NCBI GenBank assembly: GCA_018242465.1
Contig: JAFEBY010000124.1
Location: forward strand, 1-54,905
From: Pseudomonadota bacterium
GTDB lineage: Bacteria > Pseudomonadota > Gammaproteobacteria > Xanthomonadales > Xanthomonadaceae
Reading direction: 5' to 3'
Length of the DNA: 54,905 bases
Shown: piece by piece, positions 8,139 through 15,772 of the stretch
Numbering within the stretch: position 1 is the stretch's first letter
Layout of the letters: every line of letters begins with the position of its first letter
Program-made: the position numbers and the translations under genes
The notes under the pieces: model-generated
What the model was told of the DNA's origin: nothing
The model's database searches: none
Seen by the model: the letters and a program-made list of their open reading frames with translations, nothing else

Positions 8139-9548
8139 TCAGATCGTGTAGTACATCTGATATTCCAGCGGATGCGTCGCCGCACGGAAGCTGGTGACTT
8201 CCTTCATCTTCAGCGCGATATAGGCATCGATGAAATCATCGGTGAACACGCCACCGCTCTTGAGGAAATCGCGATCCTTGTCGAGGGCTTCCAGCGCCTG
8301 GTCCAGCGAATGGCAGACGGTCGGGATGCCCTTCTCTTCTTCCGGCGGCAGGTCGTACAAGTCCTTGTCGCTGGGCGAACCCGGATCGATCTTGTTCTTG
8401 ATGCCGTCGAGGCCGGCCATCATCAGCGCGGCGAAGGTGAGGTAGCCGGTGTTCATCGGGTCGGGGAAGCGGATCTCGATGCGGCGCGCCTTCGGGTTGG
8501 CGACGTACGGGATGCGGCACGACGCCGAACGGTTCGACGCCGAATACGCCAGCATCACCGGCGCCTCGAAGCCCGGCACCAGGCGCTTGTAGGAGTTGGT
8601 GGTCGAGTTGGCGAACGCATTGATCGCGCGTGCGTGCTTGAAGATGCCGCCGATGTACCACAGCGCCATCTGCGACAGGCCGCCGTAACCGTCACCGGTG
8701 AACAAGTTCTGGCCACCTTTGGCCAGCGACTGATGCACGTGCATGCCGCTGCCGTTGTCGCCGACGATCGGCTTGGGCATGAAGGTCACGGTCTTGCCGT
8801 AACGATGCGCGACGTTCTTGAGGATGTACTTCATCGTCAACAGGTCGTCGCCCTTCTTGGTCAGCGTGTCGAAACGCGTGCCGATTTCGCACTGCCCGGC
8901 GTTGGCGACCTCGTGGTGGTGCACTTCGACTTCGATACCGGCCTGCTGCAGGGTCTTGCACATCTCTGCGCGGATGTCGTGCAGTGAATCCAGCGGCGCC
9001 ACCGGGAAGTAACCGCCCTTCACCATCGGGCGATAGCCGTGGTTACGGCCGTCGTAATCGCGTGCGGAATTCCAATGCGCCTCTTCCGAATCGATCTGGA
9101 AGAAGGTGTGGCCCATCTCGTTGCCGAAACGCACGGAATCGAAGATGAAGAACTCCGGCTCCGGGCCGAAGAACGCGGTATCAGCGATGCCACTGGCCTT
9201 GAGATAGGCCTCGGCGCGCTTGGCAACGCCACGCGGATCGCGGCTATAGGCCTGCATGGTGGTGGGATCGAGGATGTCGCAGGTCAGGATCAGGGTCGGG
9301 TCGGCGGTGAACGGATCGATCAACGCGGTCGCCGGATCGGGCAGTAGCACCATGTCGGAGTTCTGGATGCCGCGCCAGCCGCTGATCGAGCTGCCATCGA
9401 ACATCTTGCCGTCCTCGAACAGCGAGGCATCGACCACGCTGGCCGGGAAAGTCACATGGTGTTGCACGCCGCGCATGTCGGCAAAGCGCAGGTCGACCCA
9501 CTCGACCTTGTGATCCTTGATGAGTTTTTCGACGTGTTCGAACGACAT
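8139..9548 (-). CDS. glnA: Glutamine synthetase, type I
   Basis: The 469-residue enzyme joins ammonia to glutamate using ATP. It has the GSI-beta features: the N-terminal beta-grasp with [13 protein letters not shown], the ATP-binding [16 protein letters not shown] block, the glutamate-site NRSASCRIP, and the adenylylation Tyr398 within [10 protein letters not shown]. Length is normal for the dodecameric enzyme. Expression should be nitrogen-controlled, because a sigma-54 promoter and paired NtrC-like sites lie upstream. The ribosome site is weak. Activity would be modulated by GlnE through PII, but no glnE is in the window. Confidence 0.98.
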   Translation of the reverse strand: MSFEHVEKLIKDHKVEWVDLRFADMRGVQHHVTFPASVVDASLFEDGKMFDGSSISGWRGIQNSDMVLLPDPATALIDPFTADPTLILTCDILDPTTMQAYSRDPRGVAKRAEAYLKASGIADTAFFGPEPEFFIFDSVRFGNEMGHTFFQIDSEEAHWNSARDYDGRNHGYRPMVKGGYFPVAPLDSLHDIRAEMCKTLQQAGIEVEVHHHEVANAGQCEIGTRFDTLTKKGDDLLTMKYILKNVAHRYGKTVTFMPKPIVGDNGSGMHVHQSLAKGGQNLFTGDGYGGLSQMALWYIGGIFKHARAINAFANSTTNSYKRLVPGFEAPVMLAYSASNRSASCRIPYVANPKARRIEIRFPDPMNTGYLTFAALMMAGLDGIKNKIDPGSPSDKDLYDLPPEEEKGIPTVCHSLDQALEALDKDRDFLKSGGVFTDDFIDAYIALKMKEVTSFRAATHPLEYQMYYTI

Positions 9549-9587
9549 GGCAGGTTCTCGCTGAGAGGATTGGACAGTCTATCCATC

Positions 9588-9603
9588 GCAAGGACCGTGC
9601 CAA
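9588..9603 (-). promoter_or_regulatory. Sigma-54 (-24/-12) promoter of glnA
   Basis: Read on the minus strand this is TTGGCACGGTCCTTGC, with GG at -24 and GC at -12 separated by exactly 10 nt. It matches the sigma-54 consensus TGGCAC-N5-TTGC. The glnA ATG lies 39 nt beyond it. Confidence 0.92.
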
Positions 9604-9663
9604 CCTGAAATTCCTGATAACTCATTGTTTTTTCGTGTAAATCCTGCCAAAACCTATATTAAT

Positions 9664-9680
9664 TGCACTACTTTGGATCC
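9664..9680. promoter_or_regulatory. Putative NtrC enhancer site 1 of glnA
   Basis: TGCACTACTTTGGATCC has a well-conserved left half (TGCACTA) and a degenerate right half relative to the NtrC dyad. Its centre is 21 bp, about two helical turns, from the second site. It lies roughly 95 bp upstream of the expected transcription start, a normal enhancer distance. Confidence 0.65.
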
Positions 9681-9684
9681 ATTA

Positions 9685-9701
9685 ATCCCTATTTTGGTGC
9701 A
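9685..9701. promoter_or_regulatory. Putative NtrC enhancer site 2 of glnA
   Basis: ATCCCTATTTTGGTGCA has a perfect right half (TTGGTGCA). By eye it agrees at 14 of 17 positions with an enteric glnA site (AGCACTATATTGGTGCA). It shares TTTTGGTGCAAACAGC with the element before ntrB. Confidence 0.75.
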
Positions 9702-9948
9702 AACAGCTCGAGATGCTTTGGCCATGCTCATGACGTCTAAAGACTCCAGCTCGGGGGATATCCCCCATGGTCCTGAAATTGGCAGCATGCGCACTTCCAG
9801 CACCATCCCTGGTGGCGGATGTCGCCTTCATGGCTCGATACGCGGTTCATGACTGGAAACCGCACGGACAGCCGCATGGTCGATGTACTGACATTCATGC
9901 GAAAGCCCTGACGGGCTATCCTCCGGCATCCCCTCGAGAGCACCCGTG
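9702..9948. other. Remaining glnA-uppP intergenic DNA
   Basis: This is the uppP side of the 400-nt divergent region. It contains a perfect 14-bp palindrome, GGGGGATATCCCCC, at 9753-9766 and a small AGCCC/GGGCT hairpin about 35 nt before uppP. I recognise no coding sequence. The uppP promoter must lie here, but no convincing -35/-10 pair is visible. Confidence 0.4.
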
Positions 9949-10821
9949 ATGCTTGCAACGTTGTCCGCCCTGCCCGATTCGCTGCAAGCCATCCTCCTCG
10001 GCATCATCGAGGGCATCACCGAATTCCTGCCGATCTCGAGCACCGGCCATCTGCTGGTGGCCGAACACTGGCTGGGCCATCGCAGCGAGCTGTTCAACAT
10101 CGCCATCCAGGCTGGCGCCATCCTCGCCGTGGTCTTCATCTACTGGCGCAAGCTGTGGGCGCTGGCACTGGCTTTCCTCGGCCGCCGCGACATGATCGAC
10201 CCCGACACCGACGCGACGTTGCAGGTCGGGGAAGCGCGCGCCTACGTCTTGAAGCTGCTCGGCGCATTCGCGGTGACTGCAGCCGGCGGCTTGCTGGTGA
10301 AGAAGTTCGGCTGGGAATTGCCCAAGGAAATCCATCCGATCGCCTGGGCCTTCATCATCGGCGCGGCGTGGATGGTCGTCGCCGAACAACTCGCCGCGCG
10401 CCGCGCACTGAGCATTGGTGAGCGCACCGAAGTGTCGTGGACCACCGCCGTGCTGGTCGGCATCGCGCAAATCATCGCCGGCGTGTTCCCGGGCACTTCA
10501 CGCTCAGCCACCACCATCTTCATCGCGTTGCTGACCGGCACCACCTCGCGCGCCGCTGCCACAGAATTCGCCTTCCTGGTCGGCATCCCGACCATGTTCG
10601 CCGCCACCGCCTACGACCTGCTGAAGGTATTCAAGAGCGGTGAGGCGATGCATGAGGACTGGTCGTCGCTCGGGATCGCCTTCGTGGTCTCGATGATCAC
10701 CGCCTTCATCGCGGTGAAATGGTTGCTGCGCTACATCCGCAGTCACCGCTTCACCGCTTTTGCCGTGTATCGCGTCGTGTTGGGTATCGTGTTGTTGTTG
10801 CTGTTGCCCGCCACTGCCTGA
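9949..10821 (+). CDS. uppP: Undecaprenyl-diphosphatase UppP (BacA)
   Basis: The roughly 290-residue integral membrane enzyme dephosphorylates undecaprenyl diphosphate to recycle the lipid carrier of peptidoglycan and other glycans, and confers bacitracin tolerance. It has both family signatures: EGITEFLPISSTGHL near residue 21 and FPGTSRSATT near residue 180, plus several hydrophobic helices. A GTG codon immediately precedes the chosen ATG and could serve as start; the ribosome site is weak for both. The gene is followed after 11 nt by a META lipoprotein gene whose ribosome site overlaps the uppP stop (TGAGGAG), so they are probably cotranscribed. Confidence 0.96.
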   Translation: MLATLSALPDSLQAILLGIIEGITEFLPISSTGHLLVAEHWLGHRSELFNIAIQAGAILAVVFIYWRKLWALALAFLGRRDMIDPDTDATLQVGEARAYVLKLLGAFAVTAAGGLLVKKFGWELPKEIHPIAWAFIIGAAWMVVAEQLAARRALSIGERTEVSWTTAVLVGIAQIIAGVFPGTSRSATTIFIALLTGTTSRAAATEFAFLVGIPTMFAATAYDLLKVFKSGEAMHEDWSSLGIAFVVSMITAFIAVKWLLRYIRSHRFTAFAVYRVVLGIVLLLLLPATA

Positions 10822-10832
10822 GGAGCTTGATC

Positions 10833-11663
10833 ATGACGAAATTGTCCCGCATCACCCCGGCCCTGCTTGCTTGCGCGCTGGCCGCCTGCGTCGGCACCGG
10901 TTCTTCGGACAAGGCGGCGCCCGCCGCGCCCGGCACATCACCGCAAACACCGGCACCTTCGCAGGGCGATGCCGGCACGCAATTGCCGCGTTACCACTGG
11001 GGACTGCAGGATGCCCGCGCCAGCGGCGGTGGACATATCGATGCACTGTTCGCACGCGACGACAAGCCGCTGACCCTGGACTTCGGTGATGGCCGCGTCT
11101 CGGTCCGCAATGCCTGCAATGGCATCGGCGGCAGTTACACGCTGGAAGGCGACACGCTGACCTTCGGGCCGATGATGGGCACGATGATGGCCTGCGCCGA
11201 TCCCAAGCTGACCGCACTCGACGGCGCCGTCACCACGCGCCTGACGGGAAAATCGCAGATCACGCTCGCTGCCGGTGCAACTCCATCGCTGAAGATCACG
11301 CTCGCCAATGGCGATGTGCTGACCTTCATTGGCGAAGAAACCGCGGAGACGAAATATGGCGGCCCGGGCAAGAAGGCCTTTCTCGAAGTCGCGCCGCAGC
11401 GCGTCGCCTGCAACCATCCGCTGATCCCGAACCACCAGTGCCTCAACGTGCGCGAGATCACCTACGGCGACAACGGCGTCAAGACATCGGCCGGGCAATG
11501 GCATCCGCTCTACGAGGAAATCGAGGGCTACAGCTTCCAGCCCGGCACGCGCAACGTGCTGCGGCTGAAGCAGTTCGAACGCAAGAACGTGCCGGCCGAT
11601 GCCTCGCGCACGGTGTACGTGCTCGACATGGTGGTGGAGTCGGAGAACGTTGCCACGAAGTAG
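10833..11663 (+). CDS. META-domain lipoprotein with C-terminal DUF4377-like region
   Basis: The 276-residue product has a lipoprotein signal (LAAC, Cys19), a Pro/Ala-rich linker, and a META/HslJ-like domain (about 50-165) with NACNGIGGSYTLEGDTLTFGPMMGTMMAC. The C-terminal part (about 175-270) resembles DUF4377, with the spaced CNHPLIPNHQCLNVREI block and GYSFQPGTRNVL. Such proteins are envelope-associated and sometimes linked to heat or novobiocin resistance, but none has a settled biochemical role. The start is fixed by AGGAG 7 nt upstream. It is the second gene after uppP. Confidence 0.85.
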   Translation: MTKLSRITPALLACALAACVGTGSSDKAAPAAPGTSPQTPAPSQGDAGTQLPRYHWGLQDARASGGGHIDALFARDDKPLTLDFGDGRVSVRNACNGIGGSYTLEGDTLTFGPMMGTMMACADPKLTALDGAVTTRLTGKSQITLAAGATPSLKITLANGDVLTFIGEETAETKYGGPGKKAFLEVAPQRVACNHPLIPNHQCLNVREITYGDNGVKTSAGQWHPLYEEIEGYSFQPGTRNVLRLKQFERKNVPADASRTVYVLDMVVESENVATK

Positions 11664-11705
11664 GCGCGCGCGCGACAGCGTGGTGACCAGCTCCGGTGCG
11701 GACGC

Positions 11706-11756
11706 CAGCGAGTACGTCCCGTAGACCACCACTTCGTCCAGCACATGGCCGTGCGT
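11706..11756 (-). pseudogene. Remnant of a second PEBP gene 3' end
   Basis: Minus-strand codons read THGHVLDEVVVYGTYSL. This closely parallels the C-terminus MHGHVLDEVAIYGTYRL of the intact PEBP gene 0.9 kb away, and the DNA is alike as well. There is no start codon or other PEBP sequence with it. It lies in the same frame directly beyond the TAA of the secreted orphan, so it appears to be a duplication or recombination scar. Confidence 0.75.
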
Positions 11757-11768
11757 CGCGCCCGCTGG

Positions 11769-12512
11769 TTAGTGCGCCGGCGTGAACGCGAAAATCCACA
11801 ATGGCGCGCCCTGCGCTGGCAGGTTGAACCAGTCCGCCGAATACGTCCCCGCCTGCTCCACCCGACGCGCGGCGACTACAGCCTGCACCGCGCTGTTGGG
11901 CGGCAATTCGGTGAACGCATCGACCACCTTGAAACCGTTGCCTGAAACCACCCGATGCCGCAGTTCACCGCTGTCGCCCCACCAGTACGCCAGCAGCAAC
12001 GCCGGGCCATCGACACGCACTTCGCCACTGCGCAGATGCAACCCCGGCTGCGGATAGACCAATGCCATGTTGGCCAAGCGGGCATCACGCAACTCGGTGA
12101 CGGTCAGCGTGAGTTCGCCGGCCGGGGTGCCGGGCTTGTCGACCTGCACGCGCAAGGGCGCAACGCCACCACGCTCAACCGCGATCCAGGGCCGCACGGT
12201 GTAGCGCCCGTCGTAGCCACGGTAGACCTCGGCGGGGCCGACAGGCACCCAGGCATTGCCGTGGTTATCCCGCGGGGTCGCTTCATTGTTCCGATATCCG
12301 GCCACGAACACCAGCAACGTGCTTCCGGGCAATGTCGACAAGGGTGCAGATTCTGCTCGTGCCGCTGCGCGGCCGTCTTCCTGGCCCAACAATGTGTGTT
12401 CACCGATGCCAGGGGCGCTTGCCGGCAACGGCGCATTCGGCGGATAGCCGTGTGCCGCGCCCCCCATCAATGCAGCCAACAGAAGTGCAACAGCGACCAG
12501 CTTCTTGTCCAC
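11769..12512 (-). CDS. Secreted protein of unknown function
   Basis: I do not recognise a family. The 247-residue product has a clear signal peptide (KKLVAVALLLAALMGGAAHG) and a beta-rich mature part with no cysteines, which suggests an extracytoplasmic beta-sandwich: STLLVFVAGYRNN, WIAVERGGVAPLRVQV, ALLLAYWWGDSGEL and PLWIFAFTPAH. It has the feel of phage-tail or surface beta-sandwich proteins, but that is only an impression. It lies 62 nt downstream of the PEBP gene on the same strand and may be the last gene of the plsC operon. A PEBP tail remnant follows its stop in the same frame. Confidence 0.7.
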   Translation of the reverse strand: MDKKLVAVALLLAALMGGAAHGYPPNAPLPASAPGIGEHTLLGQEDGRAAARAESAPLSTLPGSTLLVFVAGYRNNEATPRDNHGNAWVPVGPAEVYRGYDGRYTVRPWIAVERGGVAPLRVQVDKPGTPAGELTLTVTELRDARLANMALVYPQPGLHLRSGEVRVDGPALLLAYWWGDSGELRHRVVSGNGFKVVDAFTELPPNSAVQAVVAARRVEQAGTYSADWFNLPAQGAPLWIFAFTPAH

Positions 12513-12574
12513 GGCGCCTCCCTATTGCACGACCATGCCGATGGTATGCCCGTCACCTACACGCCTGACGAGAA

Positions 12575-13177
12575 TCAGGCATGCAGCCGATACGTCCCGT
12601 AGATCGCCACTTCGTCCAACACGTGGCCATGCATCGCACGCTGCGCGTCGGCCGCGGTGAACGACCCCGGCACATCGAGCTTCGCCACATCCAGCGCGTA
12701 TAGCCGAAAGAAATAGCGATGCGTACGCAAGTCGTTCGGCGGCGGATATGGACCGTCGTAGCCGTGATAGTTCCCGCGCATGCCGCCGGTGTCGCCGGCG
12801 AACCAGCCGGTGTAGTCGTTCAAGCCTTCGCGCATCCCCGTGCCCGCGCGTGCCGGCTTGCCGCCCTTGGTCACGCCATCATTGGCACTGCCTGCCGCAA
12901 TTTCATGCACGTCGGCGGGAATGTCGACCACCGCCCAATGGACGAAATCGCCACGCGGATGCTCGACCGGGATCTCGACGCCTTCCTTGCCGGCCAGCGA
13001 GGCGTCGGTCGGGGCATCGGTGTCGATGCACAGCAGGACGAACGACTTCGTGCCGGCGGGCGCATCGCTCCATGCCAGGTGCGGATTGCGGTTGCCGCCG
13101 AATCCATCGGGTGCGCCCAGCGCGAATTCGGGCCGGATTGCGCCGCGGTGCTCGAAGCTGTTGCTGGTGATCTTCAT
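12575..13177 (-). CDS. YbhB/YbcL family PEBP (Raf kinase inhibitor-like) protein
   Basis: The 200-residue protein belongs to the phosphatidylethanolamine-binding protein family. It has the ligand-pocket motifs CIDTDAPT (about 50-57), HPRGDFVHWAVVDIPA, and GYDGPYPPPNDLRTHRYFFRLYALD. Bacterial members are small cytoplasmic or periplasmic ligand-binding proteins of mostly unknown role; no signal peptide is present here. The ATG overlaps the stop of the YheT-type hydrolase gene (ATGA), so translation is probably coupled. Its own stop lies within a GCCTGA-N6-TCAGGC inverted repeat. Confidence 0.92.
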   Translation of the reverse strand: MKITSNSFEHRGAIRPEFALGAPDGFGGNRNPHLAWSDAPAGTKSFVLLCIDTDAPTDASLAGKEGVEIPVEHPRGDFVHWAVVDIPADVHEIAAGSANDGVTKGGKPARAGTGMREGLNDYTGWFAGDTGGMRGNYHGYDGPYPPPNDLRTHRYFFRLYALDVAKLDVPGSFTAADAQRAMHGHVLDEVAIYGTYRLHA

Positions 13178-14208
13178 GGCGAGTCTCCTTCGTCGTCACC
13201 GCGAGTCTGCCCCAACCCGCGTTCGTTGGCGATGATGCGTTCGGCGATCCAGCGTTCGCCATAGCCGCGTGTCGCCCAATCCTCGATGAACCCGCAATGG
13301 CCACCATTCCCCGCAAGTTCCAGGCGCACGTTCTCCTGTTGCGCCAGCGCATCGAACTCGACCAGCGGAACCACTGGATCATCGGCTGCCATCAACACGT
13401 CGATCGCAACGCCGCATTCGCCCAATGCTGCGGCATCGATGCGGTAAGCGCTGAAATACGCATCCAGTGATCCGTAATCGGTATGCGCCTCAACCATCCA
13501 TGCCGTCAGCGCGCGCAACGGCAATCGCAGGACCGTGTCGGCGAAGCCGTGGCGCCACGGGAACAGTTCGCGCTTGCGCCGCAACGACCGTCGCCACTCG
13601 TATTCGAAATGGCGGATGTAGGGCCACCAGCCGGCTTCCATCGCATCCATGGTGCGTGCCGGATCGAGTGGCGGACACACCGCCAGTGCTCGCGCCAACG
13701 GCAACCCGGCAGAGTGTGCGTGGAGCGCGGTGCGCAAGGCGAAATTGCCGCCCAGAGAAAAGCCTGCAACGATCATTCGTGCAGGATTCCAGCGCTGCAG
13801 TGCATCCTTCGCGGCATTGAGGACATCCTCGATGCGGCCGGAATGGAACATCTCCTCGTTGAGATGATAGGTGTCGCCGTGATCGCGGAAATTCAGCCGC
13901 AATACCGGAAGCCCGGCCTCCAGCAACCGCGCCGCGCTCAGGCGCATGTAGTTGGAATCAATGCTGCCTTCCCAGCCATGCAGCAACAACACCAGGGTGT
14001 CGGAACGCGGCCCGCGAGGCCGGCTGAAGATGCCCTGCAAGCGCGCTGCACCGCCAGCGGCGAGCGTCACTTCTTCATGCGTGGCATCGCAGCCCACGAG
14101 TTCCAGACGGGCGAGACGGCGGCGGCGGAATCCGCTGCCAAGAAATGTCTGGAGATGACGATTGCCCAGTCCACGCGCAGGCCGGAATGGGCTGGCGACC
14201 CGGCTCAC
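13174..14208 (-). CDS. YheT-family alpha/beta hydrolase
   Basis: The 344-residue protein starts PFRPARGLGNRHLQTFLG, characteristic of the YheT/UPF0017 hydrolases. It has the oxyanion-region HGWEGS (77-82), nucleophile Ser151 in GFSLGGN, an acidic residue in MAADDPVVP and a C-terminal His in GNGGHCGFIE, completing a catalytic triad. Related proteins are lipid or ester hydrolases. The start is GTG, overlapping the plsC stop as GTGA; its stop overlaps the PEBP ATG. The three genes therefore form a tight overlapping set, suggesting a lipid or envelope-related function. Confidence 0.9.
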   Translation of the reverse strand: MSRVASPFRPARGLGNRHLQTFLGSGFRRRRLARLELVGCDATHEEVTLAAGGAARLQGIFSRPRGPRSDTLVLLLHGWEGSIDSNYMRLSAARLLEAGLPVLRLNFRDHGDTYHLNEEMFHSGRIEDVLNAAKDALQRWNPARMIVAGFSLGGNFALRTALHAHSAGLPLARALAVCPPLDPARTMDAMEAGWWPYIRHFEYEWRRSLRRKRELFPWRHGFADTVLRLPLRALTAWMVEAHTDYGSLDAYFSAYRIDAAALGECGVAIDVLMAADDPVVPLVEFDALAQQENVRLELAGNGGHCGFIEDWATRGYGERWIAERIIANERGLGQTRGDDEGDSP

Positions 14209-14981
14209 GACCCGTGCAGCGCGGTGTCGATGCGTTCGCGCGCCAATTCGGCAATGCGACGGCGCCCGTCGGCTTCGCCGGGCAGGATGGGCGCCAGGTA
14301 AATCACGTCGACCGTGCGCGCCGGTTCACCCAGCAGCCGCCAGAAGTTCTGCGCGAAGCTTTCGCGCCTGGCGAACGCCACGATGGTCTGGGCATCACCG
14401 CCGGCGCCGTAGCACAGGGCCACTGGTTGCACCGCGACATTCGCTTCGACCGATGCGTAGAACAGCCGCGCATGGAACGGCCCGAGCTCGCGGCCATCGC
14501 GGGTGCCGCCTTCCGGGAATGCGCCGACCGAATGGCCTTCGCGCAGGCGTTCCACCATTTGCAGCAACACGTCGCCCAGCGACTCCTGGCTGCCGCGCTG
14601 GTGGAAGATCGTCTGGCCCTTCTTCGCCATCCAGCCGACCAGCGGCCAGCCGGCGATTTCGCGTTTGGCAACAAACCCCATCATCCGCGTGCTGTGGAGG
14701 ACGACGATGTCGGTCCAGCTGACGTGATTGGCGACGAACAACACCGGATCCGGCAGCTGGGCACCCTTGGCGCGCACTTCCAGCCCGTAAATGCGCATCA
14801 GGGTGCGCGACCACCAGCGCACCGCGCGGTGGCCAAGGCGAACGCCGCCGATGGTCATTTCGCCCCACGGCTCCGCCATCAGCAGGATCGTGATTGGCAG
14901 ATCGACGGCGGCATGCCAGACCAGCAGGGGAATGCGCCACATGTAGCGCAGGGCGCGACGGAACTGAGAATTCATCCGCAT
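14205..14981 (-). CDS. plsC: 1-acyl-sn-glycerol-3-phosphate acyltransferase-like PlsC
   Basis: The 258-residue membrane-associated enzyme has the acyltransferase motifs NHVSWTD (85-91, the NHX4D catalytic pair) and FPEGGTR (155-161, the FPEGTR substrate motif), with a hydrophobic N-terminal segment at about 15-35. It would transfer an acyl chain to lysophosphatidate in phospholipid synthesis. It is a divergent single-domain PlsC and could instead be a paralogue acting on other lipids. Two in-frame ATGs lie at the start and neither has a good ribosome site. The structured upstream region may form part of its leader. Confidence 0.87.
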   Translation of the reverse strand: MRMNSQFRRALRYMWRIPLLVWHAAVDLPITILLMAEPWGEMTIGGVRLGHRAVRWWSRTLMRIYGLEVRAKGAQLPDPVLFVANHVSWTDIVVLHSTRMMGFVAKREIAGWPLVGWMAKKGQTIFHQRGSQESLGDVLLQMVERLREGHSVGAFPEGGTRDGRELGPFHARLFYASVEANVAVQPVALCYGAGGDAQTIVAFARRESFAQNFWRLLGEPARTVDVIYLAPILPGEADGRRRIAELARERIDTALHGS

Positions 14982-15002
14982 TAGGTTAGCGGGTTACACA
15001 AT

Positions 15003-15114
15003 GAAGCGGGCGCGATTGCTCGCGCCCGCTTCAAGACTCTCCCTGTCTTTTTGCTCCCTCAGCGGAGCTTCGGCCAGACAAAGCTGCATCCTGCAGCCCC
15101 TCCCGAGTCCGGCC
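15003..15114 (-). ncRNA. Candidate structured RNA or leader upstream of plsC
   Basis: This strip is packed with nested inverted repeats. A 13-bp perfect stem (GAAGCGGGCGCGA with its complement, 15003-15032) is followed by a 5-bp AAGAC/GTCTT stem (15033-15049), a GCTCC/GGAGC stem (15053-15068), and a long GGCCGGAC...GUCUGGCC arm (15072-15114) enclosing a perfect GCTGCA/TGCAGC stem. The last arm pairs fully only if transcribed on the minus strand, where one pair is G-U; on the plus strand it is an A-C mismatch. It matches no RNA class I recognise. It could be a plsC leader, a small RNA, or a terminator cluster. Confidence 0.4.
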
Positions 15115-15220
15115 GTCGCCCTCATGGACAACTCCCCGCTCATAGATAGATAACGGATTCCGGTCTCAAAACCCGACATCAGCTTGCCCAAACGCCCTCC
15201 AAAGACGCAGAATCAATGAC

Positions 15221-15772
15221 ATGACGCGGTCCGACACCCCAGCCGATGGCTTCCGGGACGGTCCGCTCGCGGGGGGGGGCTCGGGGTGGCCGGATGTCTA
15301 TGCGGCAGCTTATGAGGACCTGAAGCGGGCGGCACACCTGCAACTGCGCCGCTCGGCCCGCGCCTTCGACACCACCGCGCTGGTCAACGAGACCTTCCTC
15401 AAGCTGTCCAGCGAGGGTGCACTCAAGCCCGAAGATCGTCGGCAGCTGTTGGCGTTGTCGGCACGGGCGATGCGCCACGTCCTGGTGGACGAGGTGCGTC
15501 GACTGCATGCGGACAAGCGCAATGGCGAGCAGGTCACGTTGATCACCCAGATCGGCACCCCCGACCCGGCCTTCGGCGTACTCGAGGTGGACGAAATGCT
15601 GACAACCCTGGCCGAGGCCGATCCGCGCGCCGCCGCGGTGGTGGAGCTGCGCTGCTTCGGCGGCTATACCGAAGATGAAATCGCGAGCCTGCTGGAGATC
15701 ACCACCCGCACCGTGCAGCGCGACTGGCGCAAGGCCCGCGCCTTCCTGGTCGCACAATTGGCCGGCGAATGA
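15221..15772 (+). CDS. ECF-like sigma factor (Sigma70_ECF/TIGR02999 type), module 1
   Basis: The 183-residue protein has region 2 (VYAAAYEDLKRAAHLQLRR) and region 4 with a helix-turn-helix (GGYTEDEIASLLEITTRTVQRDWRKA). In region 2.2, where classical ECF factors have an acidic DAED, it has DTTALVNE with Thr51 and Thr52. Loss of that acidic patch is known from kinase-associated ECF factors, in which threonine phosphorylation restores core binding. The kinase gene overlaps its stop (ATGA). A run of nine G lies at about codons 17-20, and there is no clear ribosome site. No anti-sigma gene is adjacent, consistent with control by the kinase. Confidence 0.9.
   Translation: MTRSDTPADGFRDGPLAGGGSGWPDVYAAAYEDLKRAAHLQLRRSARAFDTTALVNETFLKLSSEGALKPEDRRQLLALSARAMRHVLVDEVRRLHADKRNGEQVTLITQIGTPDPAFGVLEVDEMLTTLAEADPRAAAVVELRCFGGYTEDEIASLLEITTRTVQRDWRKARAFLVAQLAGE

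Noticed and set aside
12563-12580. GCCTGA-N6-TCAGGC inverted repeat at the PEBP stop codon
   Set aside because: The stem is only 6 bp with no T run after it, so it is not a convincing terminator.
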